This document shows positions 26,778 through 37,900 of a DNA stretch of 64,000 bases, piece after piece. The position numbers and the translations under genes were made by a program. The stretch is from Bacteroidota bacterium. GTDB taxonomy: Bacteria > Bacteroidota > Bacteroidia > JAHEXY01. Location: assembly GCA_023251875.1 (NCBI GenBank), contig JAHEXY010000006.1, positions 62,001 through 126,000 on the forward strand, given 5' to 3'. How positions within the stretch are numbered: the first letter of the stretch is position 1; each line of letters begins with the position of its first letter. Below the pieces are notes generated by a model. That model was not told the origin of the DNA, made no database searches, and was given only the letters and a program-made list of their open reading frames with translations.

Positions 26778-27122
26778 ATTTTTATAAATCGATTTCAATT
26801 GCTTTAGAATATCTTTATCGAGTGGTAATAGATCACTATAATTAGCTATTTTATTACATAATAGATTCTGCAATTTAAATTCTACAAAATAATCACATCT
26901 AATTTTATTGGAAATTATCTCAAGGGCTTTTTCTTCTGAAATAATAGTTCTACTTGTTATCTCACCACTAAAGCAATTTCCATCAATTTCTATTATTTCA
27001 TTGTTTGTAAATTCAAGGGCTGTATAGGTTTCTCTGTCGGTATGAATAATAAATTGTGCATTGGTACTTTGTTTAGCTACATCTCTGCATATAGAAAGAA
27101 TATTTTTTTTGGTATCTGTCAT
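26763..27122 (-). CDS. Small conserved-looking hypothetical protein
   Basis: A 119-residue soluble protein, not recognised. It has no signal peptide or membrane segment. The sequence alternates strand and helix (AQFIIHTDRETYTALEFTNN, IIEIDGNCFSGEITSRTIIS, EKALEIISNKIRCDYFVEF) and ends in a lysine-rich helix. Its codon use resembles that of its neighbours. It overlaps the tail of the desaturase gene by 15 bases on the opposite strand. A long palindrome (27145-27201) lies 23 bases before its start and could fold in its leader mRNA. It is likely a real gene because of its full-length frame, but its function is unknown. Confidence 0.6.
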   Translation of the reverse strand: MTDTKKNILSICRDVAKQSTNAQFIIHTDRETYTALEFTNNEIIEIDGNCFSGEITSRTIISEEKALEIISNKIRCDYFVEFKLQNLLCNKIANYSDLLPLDKDILKQLKSIYKNLLNH

Positions 27123-27144
27123 AATTAGGGCTCACATATAAAAA

Positions 27145-27201
27145 GCCAAGGTGATGTTAATTTTCAGCCCCCTACCGAAAATTATGGTCATGCACCTTGG
27201 C
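27145..27201. other. Long two-stem palindrome in the 27123-27513 gene-free region
   Basis: GCCAAGGTG (27145-27153) pairs with CACCTTGGC (27193-27201), and inside it TAATTTTC (27058-offset position 27158-27165) pairs with GAAAATTA (27177-27184) around an 11-base loop, AGCCCCCTACC. Unpaired bases flank the inner stem. It lies just upstream of the minus-strand 119-aa gene. The rest of the 391-base region (27202-27513) shows no gene, only AT-rich sequence with a pyrimidine-rich stretch near 27450-27475. A 5' leader structure, an operator or a transposon relic are all possible. Confidence 0.6.
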
Positions 27202-27513
27202 ACTAATAAGTACTCAAATGTATCATCTTATTCAAAATATGTAAAGGAAAAGAATGTGTGATTCTTAGATGTTCAATAATTATTTGAAGAGAGTTTGTGA
27301 TATAGCAACATTGTATTTTCAATAAGATAAAAACTAAATAGTAAGCCTGTTTTGTATTTGAATCACTATTTTAAATTGCAACTAAGTTATTGTAATACAT
27401 GTTATTATAATTTAAATGATCATGCTTAATTTATAAACTCCACACATTAATTTCCTTTCGTTTCTTTCCGTCCTCATCTAACTTGGAGATAAACAATTTA
27501 ATTATCTATAAAT

Positions 27514-27900
27514 ATGAACTGCCCCAAATGTTTATCAAATAGTATTGTTAAAAATGGTTTAAGAGAAAAGCTACAATGCTTTTTGTGCAAAGAATGTGGC
27601 TTTCAATTTACCAAAGAACAAGTAGGAAAATCAATTCAGCATAAACGACTAGCCATTGAATTATATCTCGAGGGCCTAACACTTCGCCAAATTGGAGAAA
27701 TAATAAATGCAGATCACAGTACCGTTTATCATTGGCTGCATGAATTTGGTGAATTATTAGATAATGTTAGAAATACACAAAAATGTAAACTAATAGCATC
27801 AGAAAATATTGAATTGATACAATCCCTCGATAGAAAATTAATTATTAATGTAGATAGTGGGGCGTCACTATTTTTTCAACAACTTAAAGAAAAGGTATAA
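27514..27900 (+). CDS. Orphan IS1-InsA-like zinc-finger/HTH protein
   Basis: A 128-residue protein built like the N-terminal part of IS1/IS1595-type transposases. A four-cysteine zinc ribbon is at residues 3-27 (CPKCLSNSIVKNGLREK, then CKECGFQF). A helix-turn-helix follows at about 45-75 (AIELYLEGLTLRQIGEIINA, then STVYHWLHEF). The catalytic DDE domain that should come next is absent: the frame ends 53 residues after the HTH, and no continuation is found in any frame. No flanking inverted repeats were seen. It sits 42 bases before the giant Rhs-type operon on the same strand, so it may be a domesticated transposase fragment working as a DNA-binding regulator of that operon. The regulatory role is inference. 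Confidence 0.8.
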   Translation: MNCPKCLSNSIVKNGLREKLQCFLCKECGFQFTKEQVGKSIQHKRLAIELYLEGLTLRQIGEIINADHSTVYHWLHEFGELLDNVRNTQKCKLIASENIELIQSLDRKLIINVDSGASLFFQQLKEKV

Positions 27901-27942
27901 CAAATAAATTTAAAAAAATATAACAAACAAAACAACAAAACC

Positions 27943-30900
27943 ATGATCAAACAAATCTTTAAAAAAACGACAGCTTTAGTTTTGGCATTATGTTTATTGG
28001 TAGAAATTTTTTTACCTACAACAGCATTGGCAATGAATGGACCCACTCAGCCTGAGTTTTCAGATTTCGAATCTGTTTCTACCAATAATATGGTTGATCC
28101 TTTTACTGGAGATTTTACCTATAATTTACCTGTGCTTGAAGTGCCGGGCCCTAATGGTGGCGGTTATGCTGTTTCTCTTTCTTACCATAGTGGTATAACT
28201 CCGGAAGAAGATGCTTCATGGGTAGGATATGGTTTTACATTAAACCCAGGTGCCATTATCCGTAATAAACGTGGTTTTGCTGATGATGTGAATAAAGGAA
28301 GAGTTACCCAATATTGTGCAATGCCTGAAAATTCAACTTTAGCCGTTGGTGCTACCTTGGATGCATCTTTACGCGTATTTGGAATTGCAAGTTTAAAAGA
28401 AGGTGCAACAAAAGTAATTCAATTTAATAATCAAAAAGGAGTAACCACACAATCTATTCCATTTGTAGGATATCAACTTGGATTAAAATCAACCACACAT
28501 TCCCATATAGATGGTGAAGAAAGAGTAGAATACTCTTATGTGTCTCCTTTAAGCTTTGCTTTTAATGTTGTTTCTGAAACAAGTGGTACAATTCTAAAAT
28601 GTATGCAAGCTACAGCTGGTTCTTCTCCTCAAAAACAAACAACAATGCATAGGCTTAATAATATATCCAATATTTCAAAAATTGGAAGTGTTGCTTCAGG
28701 CGGATCTGTTTCATCAAGTCGATACGGAGCTTATACTTTAAATAATAATGCAATGCCATCTTATATACCGAAAATATCAAGTATATCGTCTTCCTTAAGT
28801 TTTGGCACTTATTTCGCACCTGCTCCACTTCCTATAGGTATGGGAGCATCAATTTTTGGAACAGCAACATTTCAATTTATTGACGACAAAAAGGAAACAG
28901 TTGATTATTATGGATATTTATATTCAGACAAAGCTTCATCTGATGTAAGTAATCAAATGATGGATTATACATTAGAAAAAAATGATCCATATAATTTACG
29001 CGACAGGTATTTATCTATTCCATATAGTGGCGCTGATTATTTTAATGTAGTGGGTGATGGAATTTCGGGCACATTCAGAGCTTATAGCAAAACTCCCGGA
29101 CACTTTAGCCCCAATAAACAAAATTCTTCAGGAGGAATGGGAGGATCCTTAACCCTGAATGTTACAAGTGGTGCTGATGTTGGAATAAGTGGTGGATCAG
29201 GAGAAGTAAGTACATCTTCTGTTTCAATAGAAAAATGGAATGATGATGGAACTAACTCAGATTATGATTTTACAGGTAAAGGCAATGAGCCCTATTACTT
29301 TAAATTTATTGGTGATATGGGGGGGTATCAAAGCCTATCATCAACAGATGAAGCTACTTGTGCTAGCTTAAGTGGTAGTGATAAAAATGGATATAAACCC
29401 AAATTATCTGATGTTTACACCAGCGTAAACGAAGGAGAAGATGTTGGTCGTTCATCTTTTATAGCATATACTAAAAATGCAAATATTTATTCAAACTCTC
29501 CTTATCGTTATTCAAATAGAATTGATATTGATCAGCTGGTTGATCGTTCAAAAGATGATTTAATTGGAGAATTTGCTATTACAAACCAAAACGGCTCCCA
29601 GTTTGTTTATGGTTTACCTGTCTACGCCAAAGATGAACAAGAGCTGAGTTTAGGTATAGATAAAGATTATGTGAATGGTGATGGCGAAGGGGTTTATATA
29701 ACCCATAAAGATTTAACTTCTTTTGATGGAGATAAAGAAATTCCAAACGATGATGTAGAAAATTACCAAGGGCAATACATTGCTGATAAATATGCGAGTA
29801 CTTTTTTATTAACTCAAATTACATCTCCCAATTACATCGATCGTACAAATAATGGCCCCAGTACAGATGATTTTGGTGGCTGGACAAAATTTAATTATAC
29901 CAAATTGTATGGAGATGAAAAATTAGGCTGGTATAATTGGAGAACACCCTATACCGGTTTTTATTATAATCCGAGAGAATTATCAAATAAAAATGATGAT
30001 TTGGCAAGTTTTAGCAGGGGTAAAAAGGAAATCTATTTTCTTGAATCCATTGAAACAGCTACTCATATTGCCAAATTTATTTTAGAGGATAGGGCCGATG
30101 CTATTGAGACAGCAACATCAAGCACAGTAGATGAAGATAAAGTTGTAATTGGAACTAATTCTTTAAAAAAATTAACGCAAATTAAATTATATGCAAAAGA
30201 TAAAAATGGTAAGGAAGGTAAATTAATTAAAACGGTAAACTTTCAGTACGATTATTCTTTAATGAATGGAATTCCAAATTTTAATTCTTCAAAAGATGGA
30301 AACTATAATGCATTAATGGGAACAGGCAAATTAACCTTAAAGAAAGTTTGGTTTGATTATGCTGATGCCAAAAATGCAAAAATATCTCCTTATGAATTCA
30401 ACTATACTTATGCCGAAGATGGAACTTATCCTGCTCTATACGCTGATTTAGATAATTATAATTCATATAATGAAGTTGAACAAAATCCAGAATACCAAAC
30501 ATACAATACCGATGCATGGGGTAGTTATAGATATGATGGGAAAGAAAGAAAAAATATCTATAATAATTCTATTAATCAAACTCCTGCTGCATCATTTGAT
30601 CCTGCTGCCTGGCATTTAAAACAAATAATTTTGCCTACTCAAGCGCAATTGCATATACAATATGAACAAGACGACTATGCTTATGTGCAAGATAGAAAAG
30701 CCATGCTTTTGCTTCCCTTAAAATCAGTTGATGAAGAAATAACTAGCAATGGAGCCGGAGATGTTGGCGCTAAATATACACTTGATTTAACGGGTACTGA
30801 ATATGAAGGATTAGGTAGTGATGATATGGAGATGATACGCTTAAAAAAATACATTCAATCCATTTTTATTGATGGTCAAAATGGAAAAGACCCTCAAAAA

Positions 30901-33291
30901 ATGTATTTCAAATTTCTATATAATCTAAATGGAAATACACCAACTTGGACTGACAATGAAGATAATTGTTCCAATGAATACATTGAGGGTTATGCCAATG
31001 TATATGAGGTTGGTTTTGTTGGAAATGATATTTATGTAAAATTGGGTGATAACCCAGATGATGGAGATGATAATTCTAGCGAAGGTTATACTTCTCCCTA
31101 TGATGCTTGCCAAGAGTTTTATAAAACCAATCGTGGAATGAATTTTAGCGGAGGATGTAGTATTTCCGGAAATTTAAATTCAGGCTCACAGAATGATGAT
31201 GGAGATAAAATTAAAAGTTTATTAATGCAATTGATAGATATGGGCTCAACTGAAATAAAATGCTGTCAGAAATTAAAACCAGATATGTCGTATTTAAAAA
31301 TACCCATTCCGGGAGCAAAAAAAGGTGGAGGCCTAAGAGTAAAGCGTTTATTAACTTTTGATAAAGGTTTAGAATCTGATGGAGCTGATAAAATGCTGTA
31401 TGGGCAAGAATTTACCTACCAAACTGTTGATGGTGCATCAAGTGGAGTTGCCAGTAATGAGCCTTCAGGTATACGAAATGAAAATGCTTTGGTGGCTTAT
31501 TTGAAAAAACGTTCTGAATCGAGCAAGCAACAAGTATTGGCTGCTGGTGAAGATATGCAACAGTTTGAAGGCCCAATGGGTGAAAATATATTGCCATCAC
31601 CTATGGTGGGATATTCAAGAGTGGTTGCTACCAACATTTATACAGGCCATACGCAAGACGGTTTTTCAGTATATGAATATTATACTACCAAAGATTTTCC
31701 TTTTGATGGAACATTTGGTGCCGATAATGACGGTGATGGAGAGGGAGATTATAAATGTGCTGACCATACCAAAATAAATAAAGAAAAATTCCATCCCGAT
31801 CCTGATTTTGGTGTATTTAAAAATGAAGTTAAAATGAATGCATGGGGATCGCAGGGATTTAGTTTTATTATTAATAATATGAGTGGCCAGCTAAAGAGTA
31901 CAGCAAAATGTGCCGGAAATTATAAATATGTGAATGTTCCTGATTCAGTAACTACCGTTAGCAAAACAAGCTATAATTATTTTGACATAGGAGAAAAAAT
32001 TCCGGTAATGAATAAATACGGAAGTTTTGAAAGTTTACCATTGGGAAAAGAAACTGAAGTAGTAATAGAGTCAAAGCATGTTGAAGATAAATATCATACT
32101 GCCTCTTTAGAAACAGAAGCTGGAGTATTATATTGGGGAGTGCTAACAGTACCATACTTTTTAGCATTACCTTTCGAAACTTTTGATGAAACAAATCTAT
32201 CCACTCATGTTACCAATAAAATTATTCATTACCCAGCTGTTGTAAAATCTGTTACTACATATCAAGATGGGGTATACAACACAGTACTAAATAAATATTT
32301 CGATCCCAACAGTGGTACGCCAGTAGTTACAGAACAATCAGGAAAGTTTGATGGCCTGGAGTTTTATGGTAATAAGCATAATGGAAAATATACAGCATTT
32401 AATTTTTTAGCCAATGAATACTATCCTGGCATGGGCCAAAAAGCCAATCATGAAGGAAAAGAGATAGATATTAGCACCTACTCACTCAGAAAAACAACTG
32501 GAGGGATTGATGTACTAAAAGATAAAAGCGGAAGTGATATTAATGAATTTACAAATCAATTTAGCAAAGGTGATTTAATTCAAATTTCTTCTTCCACTCA
32601 CTCTGTAGAATTTTATAATGTAGAAGATGTACAGAGTAAGCAATTATTGCTGATCGCAAATGAGAATTATTATAGTTCATCTGCAAATATTACAGATGTT
32701 AGCGGTGTTAAAATTATACGCAGTGGAAAAGCAAATATGCTTACTGCAAGCGCAGGTAATATTGTTACCTATGGTGATTTAGATGAAGCCGCAACTTCGA
32801 ATTATTCTGCTACTGAGGCAGCATATCGCAATAAATTAGCTGACTATTTAAATGATGTAGCAAGCAGTAGTTCCGCTTCAAGTGTTGCTATGCCTGAAGA
32901 AATAAACTACATAAGCTTGGTTGATGAAGAAACAGGTGAATGTAGTAGTTGTATGCAACCTGCATATATTTTGGAAGATGGGCTTGCTCATTTAACAGAT
33001 TGGCAAGATAAATTGCAGAACTACAATATAGATAATTATGAAGCATTTACTCCTGATGAATTGAATGGATGGGCTCAACAAAATGAAGTAGATATTCGAT
33101 ATGAATTTATTGAACAATATTTCAATTTTCTAGATCATATATTAATTCCCAATGGAAACCCTACTGATATTCCTTGGCCCGAAGATGGCAGTTTTGTCAA
33201 CTATATAAATACTATGTATCAGGAATGGCAAACACAGAATGTTGCAAGCACTATCTCGGAGTATTTCTATAATAAATATCAATACAAATAA
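27943..33291 (+). CDS. Giant exported SpvB/TcB-like protein, Rhs partner
   Basis: A 1782-residue secreted protein. The signal peptide (about residues 1-30, ending TTALAM) is followed by an opening that mirrors SpvB and TcdB/TcB proteins: NMVDPFTGDFTYNLPVLEVP, GGGYAVSLSYHSG, then VGYGFTLNPGAIIRNKRGF. In SpvB-like proteins this region begins the hollow beta shell of Tc and Rhs cocoons. The long body is rich in Tyr/Asp/Gly strand-turn repeats (for example KFNYTKLYGDEKLGWYNWRT) and lacks the Rhs core and any T9SS sorting domain. The C-terminal 150 residues are helical. The next two genes follow after 40 and 82 bases, so the three are probably one operon. It may form one half of a two-part shell with the 3245-aa Rhs protein; that is inference. 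Confidence 0.8.
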   Translation: MIKQIFKKTTALVLALCLLVEIFLPTTALAMNGPTQPEFSDFESVSTNNMVDPFTGDFTYNLPVLEVPGPNGGGYAVSLSYHSGITPEEDASWVGYGFTLNPGAIIRNKRGFADDVNKGRVTQYCAMPENSTLAVGATLDASLRVFGIASLKEGATKVIQFNNQKGVTTQSIPFVGYQLGLKSTTHSHIDGEERVEYSYVSPLSFAFNVVSETSGTILKCMQATAGSSPQKQTTMHRLNNISNISKIGSVASGGSVSSSRYGAYTLNNNAMPSYIPKISSISSSLSFGTYFAPAPLPIGMGASIFGTATFQFIDDKKETVDYYGYLYSDKASSDVSNQMMDYTLEKNDPYNLRDRYLSIPYSGADYFNVVGDGISGTFRAYSKTPGHFSPNKQNSSGGMGGSLTLNVTSGADVGISGGSGEVSTSSVSIEKWNDDGTNSDYDFTGKGNEPYYFKFIGDMGGYQSLSSTDEATCASLSGSDKNGYKPKLSDVYTSVNEGEDVGRSSFIAYTKNANIYSNSPYRYSNRIDIDQLVDRSKDDLIGEFAITNQNGSQFVYGLPVYAKDEQELSLGIDKDYVNGDGEGVYITHKDLTSFDGDKEIPNDDVENYQGQYIADKYASTFLLTQITSPNYIDRTNNGPSTDDFGGWTKFNYTKLYGDEKLGWYNWRTPYTGFYYNPRELSNKNDDLASFSRGKKEIYFLESIETATHIAKFILEDRADAIETATSSTVDEDKVVIGTNSLKKLTQIKLYAKDKNGKEGKLIKTVNFQYDYSLMNGIPNFNSSKDGNYNALMGTGKLTLKKVWFDYADAKNAKISPYEFNYTYAEDGTYPALYADLDNYNSYNEVEQNPEYQTYNTDAWGSYRYDGKERKNIYNNSINQTPAASFDPAAWHLKQIILPTQAQLHIQYEQDDYAYVQDRKAMLLLPLKSVDEEITSNGAGDVGAKYTLDLTGTEYEGLGSDDMEMIRLKKYIQSIFIDGQNGKDPQKMYFKFLYNLNGNTPTWTDNEDNCSNEYIEGYANVYEVGFVGNDIYVKLGDNPDDGDDNSSEGYTSPYDACQEFYKTNRGMNFSGGCSISGNLNSGSQNDDGDKIKSLLMQLIDMGSTEIKCCQKLKPDMSYLKIPIPGAKKGGGLRVKRLLTFDKGLESDGADKMLYGQEFTYQTVDGASSGVASNEPSGIRNENALVAYLKKRSESSKQQVLAAGEDMQQFEGPMGENILPSPMVGYSRVVATNIYTGHTQDGFSVYEYYTTKDFPFDGTFGADNDGDGEGDYKCADHTKINKEKFHPDPDFGVFKNEVKMNAWGSQGFSFIINNMSGQLKSTAKCAGNYKYVNVPDSVTTVSKTSYNYFDIGEKIPVMNKYGSFESLPLGKETEVVIESKHVEDKYHTASLETEAGVLYWGVLTVPYFLALPFETFDETNLSTHVTNKIIHYPAVVKSVTTYQDGVYNTVLNKYFDPNSGTPVVTEQSGKFDGLEFYGNKHNGKYTAFNFLANEYYPGMGQKANHEGKEIDISTYSLRKTTGGIDVLKDKSGSDINEFTNQFSKGDLIQISSSTHSVEFYNVEDVQSKQLLLIANENYYSSSANITDVSGVKIIRSGKANMLTASAGNIVTYGDLDEAATSNYSATEAAYRNKLADYLNDVASSSSASSVAMPEEINYISLVDEETGECSSCMQPAYILEDGLAHLTDWQDKLQNYNIDNYEAFTPDELNGWAQQNEVDIRYEFIEQYFNFLDHILIPNGNPTDIPWPEDGSFVNYINTMYQEWQTQNVASTISEYFYNKYQYK

Positions 33292-33331
33292 AATAGTAAG
33301 ATAAAATCAACACTCATAAAAACTAAATTAT

Positions 33332-34852
33332 ATGAAATATATTAAAACACTTATACTGTTATTTTCAGTATGCATATTCTTTGCTAAATCCTATGCTCAA
33401 GAAATACCGGATGAAAATCCTATTAATACTGATGTTGATTTATCACAAACCATTGAAGGTTCTGATATTAATATAGCATCATTCTCAGGTTGCTTTTGGG
33501 ATAGTTTTGATTTTAAAGATTGCCTTGATGAAGTAGAGTTAAAAGAAGGGTACCAATTTTATATTGATGAAACCACAGGTGATTTAATGTATGGTAAACC
33601 CGATGGTTCAGCTTCTGATGCACAGCGATTAAGTTGTGTACATTTTTGCCCTGTACTTAATGCTGCTGGAGTAATAAAAGCGCAATCTACAATATGGAGC
33701 GATGATGTTAGTGCCGAAATGCCTGATTTTATTAAAGAAGCATATAGTGTTAGCTCTACACAAACAAATCTCTTTTTAACTGCCGAAGCCGGTAAATGGT
33801 TACCCAAAGAAAGTTATGTGTATAAAACAGATGTTTACAACTATTCAGATGGATTGCCTATTTATATCTCCGGAATTTTTAAAGACTTTACTTTTTTTAA
33901 TTGGGCTTATCCTTCTGCTAACAATACCAATAAATGGATTCAATCGTCTGAAGTAAATCTTTATTCTCCCAACGGAATTCCATTGAGTGATGAAAATGCA
34001 TTAGGCATTAATAGTGTTAGCAAATTTGGTTATGGCAGAAACCTGCCTTATGCTGTAGCCAGCAATGCTACTTATAATTCTATTTTATTTGAAGGTTTTG
34101 AGAATTATACTACAAGTACTGGCTTGTATGCTTGTGATTGCTTTGATGAAATGACATTAAATCTATCTGCTTATTTTGCAACCGTAAATCCAGATCCGGC
34201 AACAACTCTAAATACTGAAAATTCACATTCCGGAAAACAATCATTAGCAATTGATATGAGTGGAGCCAGTACAAGCGGTTTCCCATTTAGAGTTGCAGGT
34301 ATGGGTGAGCTTAATATTTTGTCTTATGGAACTAGTACAACCAGAAATATAAGTCAACAAATGTTAGACAAAGGAATCAGTATAAAAGCATGGGTAAAGA
34401 GTTCTGACGAGAATTTAAAACTTATGCTTTATGAACCGCTTGGTAAATATATAAAATCGGCATACCCAGCATTTGAAAAAATTGCCAGAACCGGTGAATG
34501 GACTTTATATGAAGTTAAAATAACATCTAATGATTGGACTTCTCTTGCTTCAAGCGTTATTAGTTCGGGTATTGCTGCTGAATTGGGCCTTAAAATTTTA
34601 TTTCAAGGAGATGCTTCTGCTAAAGTTTATCTTGATGATATCCGTATGCAGCCTCTCGATGCTCAAATGATGGCTTATGTATATGATCCTGAAACTTGGC
34701 GCTTAGTTGCGCAATTTGACGATCAAAATTTCGCCACTTTCTATCAATATAACCAAGAAGGTCAACTTACTCGTAATATCATTGAAACAGAGAGAGGTGC
34801 AAAAACATTGGCCGAAAAACAATACCATATTCCAACACAAAAAAGAGATTGA
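33332..34852 (+). CDS. Exported protein with carbohydrate-binding-like domain and YD-type tail, Rhs operon
   Basis: A 506-residue protein with a signal peptide (about residues 1-22, ending KSYAQ). A central region of about 260-455 looks like a jelly-roll module: SILFEGFENYTT...NTENSHSGKQSLAIDMSG, and KAWVKSSDENLKLMLYEP up to the closing AKVYLDDIRMQP. The last 50 residues carry a YD-type repeat (WRLVAQFDDQNFATFYQYNQ and EGQLTRNIIETERGAKTL), the building block of Rhs shells. It therefore reads as a bridging part between the SpvB-like and Rhs proteins, joined to the neighbours by short gaps. It has no Rhs core and no sorting domain. The exact role is unknown. Confidence 0.75.
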   Translation: MKYIKTLILLFSVCIFFAKSYAQEIPDENPINTDVDLSQTIEGSDINIASFSGCFWDSFDFKDCLDEVELKEGYQFYIDETTGDLMYGKPDGSASDAQRLSCVHFCPVLNAAGVIKAQSTIWSDDVSAEMPDFIKEAYSVSSTQTNLFLTAEAGKWLPKESYVYKTDVYNYSDGLPIYISGIFKDFTFFNWAYPSANNTNKWIQSSEVNLYSPNGIPLSDENALGINSVSKFGYGRNLPYAVASNATYNSILFEGFENYTTSTGLYACDCFDEMTLNLSAYFATVNPDPATTLNTENSHSGKQSLAIDMSGASTSGFPFRVAGMGELNILSYGTSTTRNISQQMLDKGISIKAWVKSSDENLKLMLYEPLGKYIKSAYPAFEKIARTGEWTLYEVKITSNDWTSLASSVISSGIAAELGLKILFQGDASAKVYLDDIRMQPLDAQMMAYVYDPETWRLVAQFDDQNFATFYQYNQEGQLTRNIIETERGAKTLAEKQYHIPTQKRD

Positions 34853-34934
34853 ATTACTAAGGACTAGAGCACAATTTCCTTTGCTAAGTACCTGATTAAA
34901 TTAAATTGATTACATCATCAAACATATAAGTCAC

Positions 34935-37900
34935 ATGCAAACTACTAAAACCTTTAGTAATCTATTCCATTTATTCCTTTACCCATTTATAATAGTAATA
35001 TTATTTACCAATTTAGGAATGACTCAAAATCCAGTTTATACTCAGAGTTATCATGCCAATGAAGGTAATCCGGGTGCTTTACTTACAGCTGGTGATTATA
35101 ACAGTAGCTCTCCTTGGGTGTTGCTGTTTGATAAATCTCAAGCCAGCAATAAATGGTCAAGTGTTGTTAGAATTAACCAAAACAATTCTACCGACTTGGC
35201 TAATGCTTTCCGTTTCGATTTTTATGGTAAAACCATTACAGGATTCAAAGTAAGTTTAAATGGTGTTTTAACTTTTGATACACTTGCCAATACTATTCCG
35301 GGCGATAATACAAGTATGCCCACAACGGCTCTTCCTACTAAATCAATTGCTGCCTATTGGGATGCTTTTCCAACAACAGGAAGCGATAAAAATGATTATG
35401 TATATGTGAGTATTATTGGTTCAGCTCCAAACCGACAAATTTGGGTAAAATGGTTGCAAATGAAAAAAGGTATTTCTCCTGTTTTAGCTGATCAAACTTT
35501 TGCTGTGGTGCTTGAAGAATCAACATCTAATATTTATGTAGTTGATATGAATGACCAATGGAATTATCCTCAAGCAAAATCTAAATATTTAAATGCAACG
35601 GTTGGTATTCAAAATTCGGAAAACGAAGGTGTCTTGGCCGGAACTTCATTGTATTCAAAGTCATATACCGATGCAACTACTGATAATAGCTATTACCAAT
35701 TTACGCCTACTTATGTTACGCTTGTTTCTAATAAATATTATATGGGGGCTTATACTAGAAGAGGAGATAACCCCAATGAATTAAATTCAAATGCTGATAA
35801 TACCTTAAGCAATTCAACAGAATTAATTGGAGCAAGTATAAAATCAAATAAATGGTCAGATGCGCAAACGCTTCCATTTAATTTTAAATTTTTTGGAAAA
35901 AAAGTTTCAAACTTTAAAGTATCTGCAAATGGTTTATTAACGTTTACTACTTCTGCACAAGCAGTGCCTGGAGATAATACTGCATTGCCTTCAACTATTT
36001 TGCCCAATAATACCATTGTGGCTTTTTGGGATAAATTTGCGGTAAATGCCAAAGGTATTTCAGGTACAGGATCAGATGATAAAGTAATTATGTCTGTCAT
36101 AGGTTCAGCACCTAACCGTCAATTATGGGTTAAATGGAATTCGTTTGCTTTAAATGGAATGGCTGATGCCTATTGGGCAATTGTTTTAGAAGAAAGTTCC
36201 AATGCAGTTTACATTGTTGACCAGTATAATAAATTTAAATCTACTGCTACTACAGCAAGTGTAGGAATACAATTTGATAGCAAAACAGCAATAGACTTTG
36301 GTGCTACTTTTTGTTTGCAAGCTTATGAACAACCCTATTGGGATAATAATTATTTTTCATTTATTCCCACTTATCAACAACCTGAAGTTGAATATTCTCT
36401 TTCTACATTGCAAAGTAGTAATCCTGCTAATGCTGTGGGTAAAGTTTTAAATACCTTTGATGATGAACCTGCTAAGGGTAGCCCGGCAAGCAATGGTTGG
36501 ACATTAATTTCAGGTGCTAATACAAATAAAGAAAATGCTTGGTCTTCTATACAAAGTTTACCTTTCGATTTTAAATTTTATGGCGAAAATGTAAGTGAAT
36601 TTAAAGTGAATTTAAATGGTTTACTTACCTTCAATACTGCTACATCTAGCCTTTCTTTAAAAGACAATTCCGATCTTCCTTCAACAAAAGTGCCTGATAA
36701 TAGTATTGTCGCTTTTTGGGATGCTTTCCCTAATGATGGTTTGCAAGCCAATGATGGCGTATATTCAAAAATATTTGGTGAAGCACCCTACCGACAACTT
36801 TGGGTAATGTGGTATTCAATGAGAACCGGTTATCCCTCAACTCCAAATCATACCTGGGCATTGGTATTAAATGAATCAGACAATGGTAAATTTCATATTG
36901 TAGACATGTATACCCCTAACGGCAGCAGTTTAAGAATGACCTGTGGTGCACAATACAATGGCGGCCATGCTATAAATGCAGGAAGTAAATTTCAACTAAC
37001 AAGCCCTAGCAAAGCTTATACAGATAATAAATTTTACACTTTTAGTTTACCTTTTTCTGTAACTGATGTTGCAGGAGACGAAACTGTACTATTTGATGCC
37101 AATGATCTTGATTTGGGTTATACTAAAAAATTATCTCCTTCTTTTTCTACTACCTGCTTAAATAAAGAAGTTAAAAAGGCTTACTTGGTTGTTAAATACA
37201 ATACAGGCGATGTATATAATCTTGGGGCTACTTCTTGGACAGCAGATGTAACCTTTGATGTTGCATCATCAGCTAAAGGATCTTCTGTACTTACGCTCAG
37301 TTATCCAAGTTCAAAAAAATTAAGCATAAATCAAGGTACTCCTGAACAGGTTTTTGTTTTTGATATTACGGCAGATTATGAGCATATCAAAAATCTAGAA
37401 TTAAACATTAGCAATAGAAATTCTACTATTTCAAGTGACCAATTAACTTTTAGCATAGAAAAAGAAGTATTAGTAGATATGAGTAATTATTTGTCAAAGC
37501 CAATAGTATCAATAAAAAGTGTAAATGGAAGCGATAATCCTGTTACGTTTGAATGGGAATCTGCTTGTACTGATGTGCCCATGTACGAACTTCAGGTATT
37601 AAAATTATTCAATACAAAAGATGAAGCAGCCTATTATAGTAGCGATATAATTATACATACTAAAGTTGATTGGAAACAAGCAATGGATTATGTAACCAAA
37701 GATGATGAAACATCTGTAAAATTTACCTTGGCCGAAGGTAACGGGTATTATGTTTGGCGCGTAAGGCCAATAGGAAATTATTACGAAGGGGGTATTGCCA
37801 ATAGCAATAACTGGGGTAAATGGAGCACTTCTCCTGCACAAGATGATGCAATTGATATTTCATTATCGATGAGCATTCCTTCTTATGTATTTTATTATAA

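Noticed and set aside
27514-27900. A complete IS1-type insertion sequence
   Set aside because: No catalytic domain, second frame, inverted ends or target duplication was found around the gene.
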